Part shown: piece after piece, positions 29,941 to 38,272 of the stretch
Layout of the letters: each line of letters starts with the position of its first letter
Numbering within the stretch: the first letter of the stretch is position 1
DNA from: Pseudarthrobacter oxydans
GTDB taxonomy: Bacteria > Actinomycetota > Actinomycetes > Actinomycetales > Micrococcaceae
Direction of reading: 5' to 3'
Assembly (NCBI RefSeq): GCF_013314975.1
Contig: NZ_JABTYH010000008.1
Location: 62,001-126,000, forward strand
DNA length: 64,000 bases
Notes under the pieces: generated by a model
Told to the model about the DNA's origin: nothing
The model's database searches: none
The model's input: the letters and a program-made list of their open reading frames with translations, nothing else
Translations under genes and position numbers: made by a program

Positions 29941-29974
29941 AAAGGCGGCCACCGGTGAACCGGTGGCCGCCTTT
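29941..29974 (-). terminator. Terminator of glnA1
   Basis: Perfect 15-bp stem with arms 29941-29955 and 29960-29974 and a four-base loop, 22 bp past the glnA1 stop. On the minus strand the stem ends in three T residues. It may also stop transcripts from the acetyltransferase gene. Confidence 0.85.
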
Positions 29975-29996
29975 GGTGTCTCAGGAGACGGTGATG

Positions 29997-31421
29997 CTAG
30001 ACGCCGTAGTAGAGCTCGAACTCGTAGGGGTTCGGGCGCAGGGACAGCGGGCGGATCTCGTTCTCGTACTTGTACTCAATCCAGGTGTCGATCAGGTCCT
30101 GGGTGAACACGCCACCGGCCTGCAGGAACTCGTTGTCCTCGCGCAAGGCCTCCAGTGCTTCCTCGAGGGTGCCCGGAGCCTTGGGGATGTCCTTGGCCTC
30201 TTCGGCGGGGAGCTCGTAGAGGTCCTTGTCGATCGGGGCCGGGGGCTCAATGCGGTTGCGGATGCCGTCGATGCCGGCCATCAGCTGGGCAGCGAACGCC
30301 AGGTAGGGGTTGGAGGAGGGGTCCGGAGCGCGGAACTCGATGCGCTTGGCCTTGGGGTTGGAGCCCGTGATCGGGATGCGGATACCTGCGGAGCGGTTGC
30401 CCTGCGAGTAAACCATGTTGACCGGAGCTTCGAAGCCCTTGACCAGGCGGCGGTAGGAGTTCACCGTCGGGTTGGTGAAGGCCAGGACGGCGGAGGCGTG
30501 CTTGAGCAGGCCGCCAATGTACCAGCGGGCGGTGTCGGACAGGCCGGCGTAGCCCTTCTCGTCGTAGAACAGCGGCTCGCCGCCGTTCCACAGCGACTGG
30601 TGGCAGTGCATGCCGGAGCCGTTGTCGCCAAAGACCGGCTTGGGCATGAACGTTACGGACTTGCCCCAGGCGTCTGCGGTGTTCTTGATGACGTACTTGA
30701 ACTTCTGCAGGTCATCGGCAGCGTGCGTCAGGGTGGTGAACTTGTAGTTGATCTCTGCCTGGCCGGCGGATCCAACTTCGTGGTGGCTGCGCTCGACCTC
30801 AAGGCCGGCCTCGTCCAGGGCGACACACATGGCGTCGCGCAGGTCAGCCTGCTTGTCGGTGGGGGAAACCGGGAAGTAACCGCCCTTGACGGGGGTCTTG
30901 TAACCCAGGTTTCCGCCTTCTTCCTCGCGGCCCGTGTTCCAGTGGGCTTCCTCGGAGTCGATCTTGTAGAAGCTGCCCTGGGGGGAAGACTGGTACTGCA
31001 CGTTGTCGAACACGAAGAACTCAGCTTCGGGAGCGAAGAACGCGGTATCGGCAATGCCGGTGGAGGCCAGGTAGGCTTCGGCCTTCTCGGCCACGCCGCG
31101 GGGGTCGCGGTGGTACGGATCGCCCGTACGCGGGTTGACGATGGAGAAGTTCAGCGCCAGCGTCTTCTCCATGCGGAAGGTGTCCAGGAACGCAGTGGTG
31201 ACGTCCGGGATCAGCTGCATGTCAGATTCTGCAATGCCCTGGAAGCCGCGGATGGAGGATCCGTCGAAGAGCTGGCCGTTGACGAAGAAGTCAGCGTCAA
31301 CGCTCTTGGCCGGCACGTTGAAGTGCTGCTGGACGCCGGGGAGGTCGGTGAAGCGGATATCGACGAATTTAATATCTTCGTCCTTGATGAACTTGAGGAC
31401 TTCGTCCGCAGTCTTGAACAT
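29997..31421 (-). CDS. glnA: Glutamine synthetase type I, GlnA1
   Basis: Main ammonia-assimilating glutamine synthetase, dodecameric and cytoplasmic. The 474-residue protein carries [12 protein letters not shown] near residue 53, the catalytic [20 protein letters not shown] segment near 261 and [17 protein letters not shown] near 378. The adenylylation site DKDLYELP is intact, with Tyr402, so it is a GSI-beta enzyme regulated by GlnE. The start is ATG at 31421. The gene has its own 300-bp leader and terminator, which fits a monocistronic, tightly regulated unit. Confidence 0.97.
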   Translation of the reverse strand: MFKTADEVLKFIKDEDIKFVDIRFTDLPGVQQHFNVPAKSVDADFFVNGQLFDGSSIRGFQGIAESDMQLIPDVTTAFLDTFRMEKTLALNFSIVNPRTGDPYHRDPRGVAEKAEAYLASTGIADTAFFAPEAEFFVFDNVQYQSSPQGSFYKIDSEEAHWNTGREEEGGNLGYKTPVKGGYFPVSPTDKQADLRDAMCVALDEAGLEVERSHHEVGSAGQAEINYKFTTLTHAADDLQKFKYVIKNTADAWGKSVTFMPKPVFGDNGSGMHCHQSLWNGGEPLFYDEKGYAGLSDTARWYIGGLLKHASAVLAFTNPTVNSYRRLVKGFEAPVNMVYSQGNRSAGIRIPITGSNPKAKRIEFRAPDPSSNPYLAFAAQLMAGIDGIRNRIEPPAPIDKDLYELPAEEAKDIPKAPGTLEEALEALREDNEFLQAGGVFTQDLIDTWIEYKYENEIRPLSLRPNPYEFELYYGV

Positions 31422-31721
31422 CTATGCTCCTAACGCATATGTAATATCTGGCTGGCAAGCCAGCTGATCCAGCGCAATCCGAAGCGCAGGGAAACGCAGT
31501 TTCCCTGCTGTAAGTACCCTGCTGGTGTTACCTGCCCTGTACTGCCCGCCGGCGGATTGCTTGAAACTGGTAACAGCCTATGGACGCGGCATTTCCCGTC
31601 CGTGTCCGCATTGTTTCGGGCAGGTTACATAGTGCCCTGATATGGCAACGCTATCTTCCGTCCACTCTGTGGTCTAACTCCATCCACAGTGTGGTCGGCG
31701 GGAAGTCGCTAAGCTTGGACC
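31422..31721. other. Divergent leader between glnA1 and an RDD-family gene
   Basis: A 300-bp gene-free stretch that must hold the glnA1 promoter. It contains two small inverted repeats, GCTGG/CCAGC at 31451-31464 and CAGGGAAA (31487-31494) with TTTCCCTG (31500-31507). GTTAC or its reverse appears at 31527, 31570 and 31624 and GAAAC at 31491 and 31563, but not with GlnR spacing. I cannot define the promoter. Confidence 0.5.
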
Positions 31722-32159
31722 GTGGTAGATCGCAAAGACATCGGCTCCTGGCTCTCCGGCCCCGATACATCGGGCATCTCGAAATATCCGGGGGAGCGGC
31801 TGGGACTGCCCGAGTCGGGACCGGGCTCCATTGCGCGGGCGGGCCGCAGGATCGCGGCCATCATGATCGACTGGGGCGTCGCGCTCCTGATCAGCAACTT
31901 CGCTTTCGGAGGAGATCCGTGGGCCACCCTGGCGATCTTCGCCGTCGAACAGACCCTGCTGATAGGAACCCTGGGCTACAGCATCGGACACCGTGCCATG
32001 GGCATCCACGTGGTGAAGGCCGGCGGCGGGCCGGCCGGGCCGCTGGCGGCGCTGGTGAGGTCCCTGCTGCTTTGCCTGGTCATCCCCGCGGTCATTTTCG
32101 ACCCCGACCACCGGGGCCTCCACGACAAGGCCATGGATACGCTGCTGGTGCGGCGCTGA
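31722..32159 (+). CDS. RDD-family membrane protein
   Basis: Protein of 145 residues of the RDD family. The family motif begins GSIARAGRRIAAIMIDWGVALLI, with Arg and Asp in the expected places, and two or three hydrophobic segments follow. The C-terminal FDPDHRGLHDKAMDTLLVRR is also typical. Some RDD proteins are thought to be Na+/H+ exchangers, but the role here is unknown. The start is GTG at 31722. It is next to glnA1 in other actinobacteria too, so the linkage is conserved. Confidence 0.85.
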   Translation: MVDRKDIGSWLSGPDTSGISKYPGERLGLPESGPGSIARAGRRIAAIMIDWGVALLISNFAFGGDPWATLAIFAVEQTLLIGTLGYSIGHRAMGIHVVKAGGGPAGPLAALVRSLLLCLVIPAVIFDPDHRGLHDKAMDTLLVRR

Positions 32160-32196
32160 AGGCTGCAGCGTTGGGCTCCCGGCCCCTGAAGCGCCG

Positions 32197-32556
32197 CTAG
32201 ACGGAGCTGGCTTCCCGGACTGCCGTGGTGTCCGGCGTCGCCGGGGCGGCGTCCAGGTAGTTCCGCTTGTCCGCCCAGCGCTCGAACAGGACCGTGGCGA
32301 ACGGGAAGACGGCGGAGATGCCTGCGAACAGCGCCACGACGAAGGGCCACCGCTGCAGCCTCCAAAGGGCAAGGGCGGCAATGCCGTAGCCCACGAAGAG
32401 TGCACCATGTATTGGTCCGGCAACCTGGACGCCAATTTCGGTGGTGCCGGCAATCCATTTGAAGTACATGCCGATAAGGAGCGCCGCCCAGCTGAAGGCT
32501 TCGGCGATGGCCAGGATCCGGAATGCGCGGATCACCGCTGTTTTCTTGAAGGTCAC
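32197..32556 (-). CDS. DUF3817 membrane protein
   Basis: Small integral membrane protein of 119 residues with about three hydrophobic segments. The opening AVIRAFRILAIAEAFSWAALLIGMYFKW and the HGALFVGYGIAALALWR segment fit DUF3817, found mainly in actinobacteria. No function is established. It is transcribed toward glnA1 and convergent with the RDD gene. It follows the DUF4191 gene on the same strand but a hairpin separates them. Confidence 0.82.
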   Translation of the reverse strand: MTFKKTAVIRAFRILAIAEAFSWAALLIGMYFKWIAGTTEIGVQVAGPIHGALFVGYGIAALALWRLQRWPFVVALFAGISAVFPFATVLFERWADKRNYLDAAPATPDTTAVREASSV

Positions 32557-32594
32557 AATAACGTCCTCTCCTGCCGTGAAAGCGGCAAAGAAAC

Positions 32595-32627
32595 GCCCCG
32601 GCTGCCGGCCGGAGCCGGAACCGGGGC
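32595..32627 (-). terminator. Terminator of the DUF4191 gene
   Basis: Outer arms 32595-32601 and 32621-32627 enclose an inner GC-rich dyad. On the minus strand the hairpin is followed by GTTTCTTTG, giving a U-rich tail. Confidence 0.7.
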
Positions 32628-32638
32628 AGGTTCAAAAA

Positions 32639-33391
32639 CTAGCGTCCGCGGTTGGGACGCGCCTTGTAGGGGTCGATGCCCTTGGGGATCGGGAGGCGGT
32701 TGCCCAGTGAGGAGATGCGCTTGGACACTGCGTTCACCTCAAGCTTGGTCAGTTCCTTTTTGAGCTTGCCCATCTTCTTGGCCACCTCGCTGATGGGCAC
32801 CTGGCCCTCGCCCCGGCCGCTTTCGATGACGTGGACGGTGACGTTCGGCAGGATGCGCGCAAGCCGTTTGCGTTCCGCGTCCAGCAGAGGCTTTACCCGG
32901 TGCGTGGGGCCTTCGCTGACAAGGACGACGCCGGGACGGCCGATGGCGCGGAAGACGGCGTCCTGCGTCCTTGGGTTGACGGCAACAGGCTGTTCCTCGG
33001 TGATCCAGCCGCGGCGGAGCGTTCCCAGTGCGGCGCCGGAAGCGCCGGGCTGGTTCTCGATCTGGGCGAATGCGGCGCGTTCTGCCCTGCGGGACAGGAT
33101 GAACGTGGCGCCAAGCAGGCCCAGGGGGATGCCGATGATCAGGCCGGTGATCCAGTTTTCCAGCCAGAAGCCCACCAGGAAGCTGACAGCCACGACGCCA
33201 AGGAAAACCAGCAGCATCAGCCACGGGACCATGGGGTCATGACGGCGGGTCATGGTGAAGACTTCGCGGATCTGCTTGAGCCGGCTGGGCTTCTTGGCCT
33301 TCGCTTCTTTCGGCTTGCGGGAGAAGAGGCCACGCTTGACTGCGCTGGAGCCAGACGGAGTGGAGTTGCTGGAATCAGGGGATTTCGCCAT
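32639..33391 (-). CDS. DUF4191 membrane protein
   Basis: Protein of 250 residues with a basic N terminus, two adjacent hydrophobic segments near residues 55-100, and a C-terminal cytoplasmic domain containing GRPGVVLVSEGP and LLDAERKRLARILPNV. This matches DUF4191, which lies beside lipA in nearly all actinobacteria. The function is not known; its constant linkage to lipoate synthesis suggests a related role. The gene is followed by a U-tailed terminator. Confidence 0.88.
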   Translation of the reverse strand: MAKSPDSSNSTPSGSSAVKRGLFSRKPKEAKAKKPSRLKQIREVFTMTRRHDPMVPWLMLLVFLGVVAVSFLVGFWLENWITGLIIGIPLGLLGATFILSRRAERAAFAQIENQPGASGAALGTLRRGWITEEQPVAVNPRTQDAVFRAIGRPGVVLVSEGPTHRVKPLLDAERKRLARILPNVTVHVIESGRGEGQVPISEVAKKMGKLKKELTKLEVNAVSKRISSLGNRLPIPKGIDPYKARPNRGR

Positions 33392-33417
33392 AGTGCCTTA
33401 ATTCTACGTGACCAAAG

Positions 33418-33459
33418 CCGCAGGGCCGGCACCGGATTATTCCTGTGCCGGCCCTGCGG
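33418..33459 (-). terminator. Hairpin after lipA
   Basis: Perfect 15-bp stem with arms 33418-33432 and 33445-33459 and a 12-base loop, between lipA and the DUF4191 gene. It probably ends the lipB-lipA transcript at least in part. Confidence 0.7.
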
Positions 33460-33488
33460 GGACGCTGCGTTTTTTGGGGAACTGCAGA

Positions 33489-34496
33489 TCAGTGGTGTGC
33501 TGCGATGAGTGAGCTGGCTTCCTGGCGGGTGCTGCCGGAGGACTCGATGTGGGCGAGTTCGGCGGGGATCTCCCAACCTTTCTTCCGCATCGCGGTGGCC
33601 CAGAGCCGCCCGGCGCGGTAGGAGGAACGGACCAGCGGCCCGGACATCACGCCGAGGAACCCGATCTCGGTGGCCTCGTCCTGGAGGTCCACGAATTCCT
33701 GCGGCTTGACCCACCGGTCCACCGGCAGGTGCCGCTCACTCGGGCGCAGGTACTGGGTGATGGTGATCAGGTCGCACCCGGCCTCGTGCAGGTCCCGCAG
33801 GGCCTCGGAGATCTCCTCGCGGGTTTCGCCCATGCCCAGGATCAGGTTGGACTTGGTGACCATGCCCAGGTTCCGGCCCTGCGTGATCACGTCCAGGGAC
33901 CGCTCGTACCGGAACGCGGGCCGGATCCGCTTGAAGATCCGGGGCACGGTCTCGACGTTGTGCGCGAACACCTCGGGCCTGGAATCGCAGATGGCTTTGA
34001 TGTGCCCGGGTTTGCCGGAGAAGTCCGGGATCAGCAGTTCCACCCCGGTGCCGGGGTTCAGTTCGTGGATCTTCCGGACCGTCTCGGCGTACAGCCACAC
34101 GCCCTCGTCTTCGAGGTCGTCCCGGGCCACGCCGGTGACGGTGGCGTAACGCAGCTGCATCGCCTGCACGGACCGGGCCACCTTGGTGGGTTCGAACATG
34201 TCCACCGGGGAGGGCTTGCCGGTATCGATCTGGCAGAAATCACAGCGCCGGGTGCACTCGGACCCGCCGATCAGGAACGTGGCTTCCTTGTCCTCCCAGC
34301 ACTCGAAAATGTTGGGGCAACCGGCCTCCTCACACACCGTGTGCAGGCCTTCTTTCTTGACCAGGTTCTTGAGCTGGACAAACTCCGGGCCCATCTGGAC
34401 CTTCGCCTTGATCCACTCCGGCTTACGCTCCACCGGAACAGCAGAATTGCGCTGTTCAACGCGCAAAAGCTTCCGGCCTTCAGGTGCCAATGTCAC
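33489..34496 (-). CDS. lipA: Lipoyl synthase LipA
   Basis: Radical SAM enzyme that inserts two sulfur atoms into protein-bound octanoate to make the lipoyl cofactor. The radical SAM cluster cysteines are at residues 81, 85 and 88 (CTRRCDFC), and the auxiliary sacrificial cluster uses Cys55, Cys60 and Cys66. The C-terminal RSSYRAG provides the conserved serine ligand. The length of 335 residues is normal. The start is GTG at 34496 and overlaps the lipB stop as GTGA, so translation is coupled. It serves the E2 protein encoded about 9 kb away. Confidence 0.97.
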   Translation of the reverse strand: MTLAPEGRKLLRVEQRNSAVPVERKPEWIKAKVQMGPEFVQLKNLVKKEGLHTVCEEAGCPNIFECWEDKEATFLIGGSECTRRCDFCQIDTGKPSPVDMFEPTKVARSVQAMQLRYATVTGVARDDLEDEGVWLYAETVRKIHELNPGTGVELLIPDFSGKPGHIKAICDSRPEVFAHNVETVPRIFKRIRPAFRYERSLDVITQGRNLGMVTKSNLILGMGETREEISEALRDLHEAGCDLITITQYLRPSERHLPVDRWVKPQEFVDLQDEATEIGFLGVMSGPLVRSSYRAGRLWATAMRKKGWEIPAELAHIESSGSTRQEASSLIAAHH

Positions 34497-35161
34497 AGTA
34501 GTGCTCCTTCGGGGGTAGCGACCAGGGCGTCTTCATTCTTGCGCAGTTCTTCTGTAATGCGGGCCACGAGGTCAGCCGGGGCGACGTCACGGCCCGTTTC
34601 CTGGGCGATGGTTGTCACGCCGGCGTCAGTGATGCCGCAGGCGATGATCTGGGAATAGGGGGCGAGGTCGTTGTTGCAGTTGATGGCGAACCCGTGCATG
34701 GTCACGCCCTCATGCACCCGAATGCCGATGGCGGCAATCTTCCGGTCCGGGCCCTTGCTGTCCGCGGTGATCCAGACTCCGGCCCTGCCCTTGATGCGGA
34801 CTGCGGTGATTCCGTAATCGGCCAGCACCGCGATGATCACGGCTTCCAGGCGTTCCACATAGTCGCGGATGCCTGCCCGGTTTTTCAGTTTGATGATGGG
34901 GTATCCCACCAGCTGGCCGGGCCCGTGCCAGGTCAGCTTTCCGCCCCGGTCCACGGGGACCACCGGAGTGCCGTCGAAGGGCCGTTCATGATCCTCGGTC
35001 CGTTTGCCTGCGGTGTAGACCGCAGCGTGTTCCAGGAGGAGGACAGTGCTGGGGGCCATCCCCGCGACCACTTTGTCGTGGAGTTCGCTCTGGATCTGCC
35101 AGCCACGGGTGTAGTCGACAAAATCGGGAGCAAGACCCAGCTGTGAAAACTCAAGAGTCAT
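34493..35161 (-). CDS. lipB: Octanoyltransferase LipB
   Basis: Transfers octanoate from acyl carrier protein to lipoyl domains, the step before LipA. The BPL/LplA-like fold is visible, with [18 protein letters not shown] near residue 71, the KGRAGVWI segment, and the catalytic cysteine in [11 protein letters not shown]. The protein is 222 residues. ATG is at 35161. It is the first gene of the lipB-lipA unit and is divergent from the kinase-like gene. Confidence 0.96.
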   Translation of the reverse strand: MTLEFSQLGLAPDFVDYTRGWQIQSELHDKVVAGMAPSTVLLLEHAAVYTAGKRTEDHERPFDGTPVVPVDRGGKLTWHGPGQLVGYPIIKLKNRAGIRDYVERLEAVIIAVLADYGITAVRIKGRAGVWITADSKGPDRKIAAIGIRVHEGVTMHGFAINCNNDLAPYSQIIACGITDAGVTTIAQETGRDVAPADLVARITEELRKNEDALVATPEGALL

Positions 35162-35323
35162 GGCATCCAGCTTAGACCCCGCGGCGTCCCGTGCCCGGTT
35201 TAGTGTTGAAGCTCACCCACCTGCCGGAGGGACGTCACACGGAGCCTCCAGCGTGGCCGGGCGCTGCCGTGAAGCCTGTGGATAACTTCTGCACGGCGAA
35301 GAGGATTCGGCTAGACATGTCGT

Positions 35324-37297
35324 ATGGAAATTTCGCAGGTGCCCGAGGTGCCGCCCGGGGTGCCCGGCTTCGCCGTGGGACGCATGCTGGGGCGCGGAGG
35401 GTGCGCGACGGTCTGGCTGGCCAGGGAAAACCGGACCGGGCGGGACTTTGCCCTCAAGTGCTTCCACCCCGGCACGGCCGGCCCAGCCGGTGGTGAACCG
35501 CTGACTGAGGACGCGGTCCGGCGCGAGGTCCGCATCCTGTCAGTCCTGGACCACCCGCACCTGGTCAAGGCACATGATGCCGTCCGGTTTCCAGGACAGC
35601 CCGAAGGCGGCACGGCCCTGGTGATGGATTATGCGCCGGGCGGGTCCCTGGCCGGCCTCATGGCCAGCCGCGGAAAGTTGAGCGTTGGCGAAACGGTCAC
35701 GGTGCTGACACCCATCGCCCAGGCGCTGGGATACCTGCACAGCAAGGGATTCACCCATGCGGACGTCTCGCCGGGAAACGTCCTGTTCACCGGGCAGGGA
35801 AAACCCTTGCTGTCAGACGTCGGCATCGCGCGGATGCTGGGCGACCCCGGCCATGCAGCAGCGTCAGGAACACCGGGCTTCGTGGACCCGTCACCGGTGG
35901 ACGCCGTGCGTGGCCTGCAGCCCGAAAGGGATGTCTATTCGACGGCGGCGCTGGGCTGGTTCTGCCTCACGGGCCAGGCTCCGCCCAGGACGTCGGGCCG
36001 GCCGCCGCTGCCGCTCCTGGTTCCGGATGTTCCGCGGGAGCTGGCCGCTGCACTGGAAGCAGGCCTGAACGAGGACCGGCGTGCCCGGCCCACCGCGGCG
36101 GCGCTGGCTACCGCCGTCTACCGCAGCGCGTCGCCCCGGCCACTGGACCTCGCCGCCTCCGTCCATCCCACGGTGATTCCGGAGCTGTTGACCCGCCGGC
36201 AGAACCCGGCACCATCCCGGCCCAGGGCAGCTGCGGAAAAGTACAAGGCCGCAGGAAGGTGGATCGCCACTGCCAGATGGTCCGGCCATTCCTTCGCCGG
36301 CCCGCGCATGCCGTTTCCACAGCCCGTCAACGAACGCCGCCCTTCCGGCGGGAAGCACGCCGGCCGAGCGGACGTTGGCAGCGCCCAAGCTGGCCCGGCA
36401 GATGTCGGCACAGCAGAAGTTGGCACAGCAGATACCGGCACGGCACGATCCAGCCCAACAGGTGGAGGTCCAGTACGATCCAGCCCGGCAGATGCGGGCG
36501 TGGCACATCCTGGCCCAGCCCACCTCAGCAGGGGACGGCGCCGCTCACCCCTGCAGCGGCGCGTGCCACTGCTGCGCGGCTTCCTCCCTGCGGCCGCCGT
36601 GGTGGCGGCGGCCGTGGCATGGTGGCTTGCAGGGGCCGCAGAACTGCCAGTTAGGCCAGGTCCTGCGCCGGAGTCCGTCACGGCCCGGGAGTCCAGTGTT
36701 GGTCAGGAATCCGGCGGACGGGCGCCCGACACTCCCGCGGGTGGGACTGCGGAAAGTGAGAGTGCAGCAACTGGACCTGCTGCCAGCCCAGCAGCCCAGG
36801 CCATCTCCGGCGCTCCCACCGAAATCGGCGGCAGCGAACAGGGAGCAAGGATAAACGGCGGGGGCGACAACAGTGGCGGCCCTGCGGCTGCGGCCAGGCA
36901 GCAGGCGCGGGCGTCAGACCCCATCCAGGCTGTCCAGGGCCTCGCTGCCCTGCGGGACCTGGCCTTCAGCACGGGAGAGCTCGGGCTGTTCGACGAGGTG
37001 AACGCGGGAGGCTCCCCGGCAGCTGCCGCCGATGCGCGGACAGCCGAACGGCTTCGAAGCTCCGGCCACGTCCTCGCCGGGTTTTCCAGCACCCTTGCCG
37101 AGCTGCATCTGGAGGACGGAGCCACTGCCGCCCGCGCCCTGGTGCGGGTGCGCTCCAGTTCCTCCGCATATGAGGAGAAGGATGCCGGGGGCTCCGTCGT
37201 CGGGACGGGCCCGGCCACCACCAGCCGCCAGCTCCGACTGGTCCTCGTGACCGTGGGCGGCGCGTGGCGCATCAGCGAGATCCTTCCAGGGGACTGA
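35324..37297 (+). CDS. Atypical membrane-anchored serine/threonine kinase-like protein
   Basis: The 657-residue protein has a kinase fold at residues 13-275, a low-complexity linker with repeats of the GTAEVGTADTG kind near 345-400, one membrane segment at about 415-437, and an extracellular domain of about 220 residues that is Ser/Gly/Pro rich at first. Lys45 and Glu68 of the ATP site are present. The catalytic loop reads HADVSPGN instead of HRDLKPEN, so Arg and Lys are missing although Asp147 and Asn152 remain. DFG appears as DVG, and the APE motif is DPS. It may be a weak kinase or pseudokinase. It lies alone between lipB and an epimerase gene. Confidence 0.85.
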   Translation: MEISQVPEVPPGVPGFAVGRMLGRGGCATVWLARENRTGRDFALKCFHPGTAGPAGGEPLTEDAVRREVRILSVLDHPHLVKAHDAVRFPGQPEGGTALVMDYAPGGSLAGLMASRGKLSVGETVTVLTPIAQALGYLHSKGFTHADVSPGNVLFTGQGKPLLSDVGIARMLGDPGHAAASGTPGFVDPSPVDAVRGLQPERDVYSTAALGWFCLTGQAPPRTSGRPPLPLLVPDVPRELAAALEAGLNEDRRARPTAAALATAVYRSASPRPLDLAASVHPTVIPELLTRRQNPAPSRPRAAAEKYKAAGRWIATARWSGHSFAGPRMPFPQPVNERRPSGGKHAGRADVGSAQAGPADVGTAEVGTADTGTARSSPTGGGPVRSSPADAGVAHPGPAHLSRGRRRSPLQRRVPLLRGFLPAAAVVAAAVAWWLAGAAELPVRPGPAPESVTARESSVGQESGGRAPDTPAGGTAESESAATGPAASPAAQAISGAPTEIGGSEQGARINGGGDNSGGPAAAARQQARASDPIQAVQGLAALRDLAFSTGELGLFDEVNAGGSPAAAADARTAERLRSSGHVLAGFSSTLAELHLEDGATAARALVRVRSSSSAYEEKDAGGSVVGTGPATTSRQLRLVLVTVGGAWRISEILPGD

Positions 37298-37305
37298 CCC
37301 CCCAC

Positions 37306-38199
37306 CTAGTCCTTGCCGGCAACCCACTGGGCGGCCTCTGCCACCGTGGGGTGCTGCCACGCGAAACCGGCCTCGAGGAGCACCGCCGGTTCCATGCGCT
37401 GGCTGGAAAGCAGGAGTTCCTCCGCCAGATCCCGCATCAGCAGCCGCAGCACAGGGGCGGGGACCCGCAGGGCCGCGGGCCGGTGCAGTGCACGCGCAAT
37501 TTCCCCCACCAGCGTGCCCACGTCAGCCTGCTCGGGAGCGCACAGGTTCACTGGCCCGCTGACCCGTGACTCGAGCAGAAAGAGGAATGCCGCCGATACG
37601 TCCGGCAGGGTGACCCAGGGCCAGTACTGCCGGCCGCTCCCCAGCGGCCCGCCCAGGCCCAGCCGGATCAGGGGCAGCAGCCTGCCCAGCGCCCCGCCTG
37701 ACCGGCTGAGGACAACGCCTGTCCGCGTTGTCACCACCCGCACCCCGTCCGGGGCCGAACGGGCTGCGTCCTCCCACTCAACGCAGATCCGCGACAAGGT
37801 TCCCGATCCCGGCGGTGCGGACTCACGGAGTACGGTGTTGCCGGCGTCGCCGTAATAGTTCGAGCCGGACTGGCTGATAAAGGCCGCCGGCGGGGAATCC
37901 AAGTGCCGCATCGCCTGCGTGAGGGTCCGCGTTGATCCAATCCGCGAGCTGAACAGCTCCTCCACCCGTTTGCGGGTCCAGGGCCGGTCCCCGATGCCGG
38001 CCCCGGAAAGGTTAACCACGGCATCCGCCCCGGCCAGGGCCTGCGGATCCAGGTCACCGGCCGCGGGATCCCACCTGACCTCGGACGCGGAGGCGGGGTC
38101 CCCCCTGACCAGGGACACGACGTCGTGGCCTGCCTTGGTGAAGGTTTCTGACATGGAAGTGCCGAGGAGCCCGGAGGCGCCGGCCATGACGATGCGCAT
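37306..38199 (-). CDS. TIGR01777-family NAD-dependent epimerase
   Basis: Extended SDR protein of 297 residues. The Rossmann motif is GASGLLGTSM near residues 7-16; NLSGAGIGDRPWT and SQSGSNYYGD, with the active-site Tyr, follow, and the tail ends in FAWQHPTVAEAAQWV. This pattern is diagnostic of the TIGR01777 (YfcH/SulA-like) family, whose substrate is unknown. I use ATG at 38199; the in-frame GTG at 38214 is possible. It is convergent with the kinase-like gene and divergent from the tricorn protease gene. Confidence 0.87.
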   Translation of the reverse strand: MRIVMAGASGLLGTSMSETFTKAGHDVVSLVRGDPASASEVRWDPAAGDLDPQALAGADAVVNLSGAGIGDRPWTRKRVEELFSSRIGSTRTLTQAMRHLDSPPAAFISQSGSNYYGDAGNTVLRESAPPGSGTLSRICVEWEDAARSAPDGVRVVTTRTGVVLSRSGGALGRLLPLIRLGLGGPLGSGRQYWPWVTLPDVSAAFLFLLESRVSGPVNLCAPEQADVGTLVGEIARALHRPAALRVPAPVLRLLMRDLAEELLLSSQRMEPAVLLEAGFAWQHPTVAEAAQWVAGKD

Positions 38200-38272
38200 A
38201 GTCCATCTCACCACGCCGCAGCGCCGGCGGCACCTCCCGACAGGCCGCAGGAGGGTTGACTATGATCGAACG

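Noticed and set aside
29634..31433. 599-codon plus-strand open frame opposite glnA1
   Set aside because: It mirrors the codon structure of glnA1 and runs through the glnA1 terminator; no domain is visible.
31422..31721. Possible GlnR or AmtR box in the glnA1 leader
   Set aside because: GTTAC and GAAAC words occur, but not with the 11-bp spacing of GlnR boxes, and no AmtR-type ATCGAT core is present.
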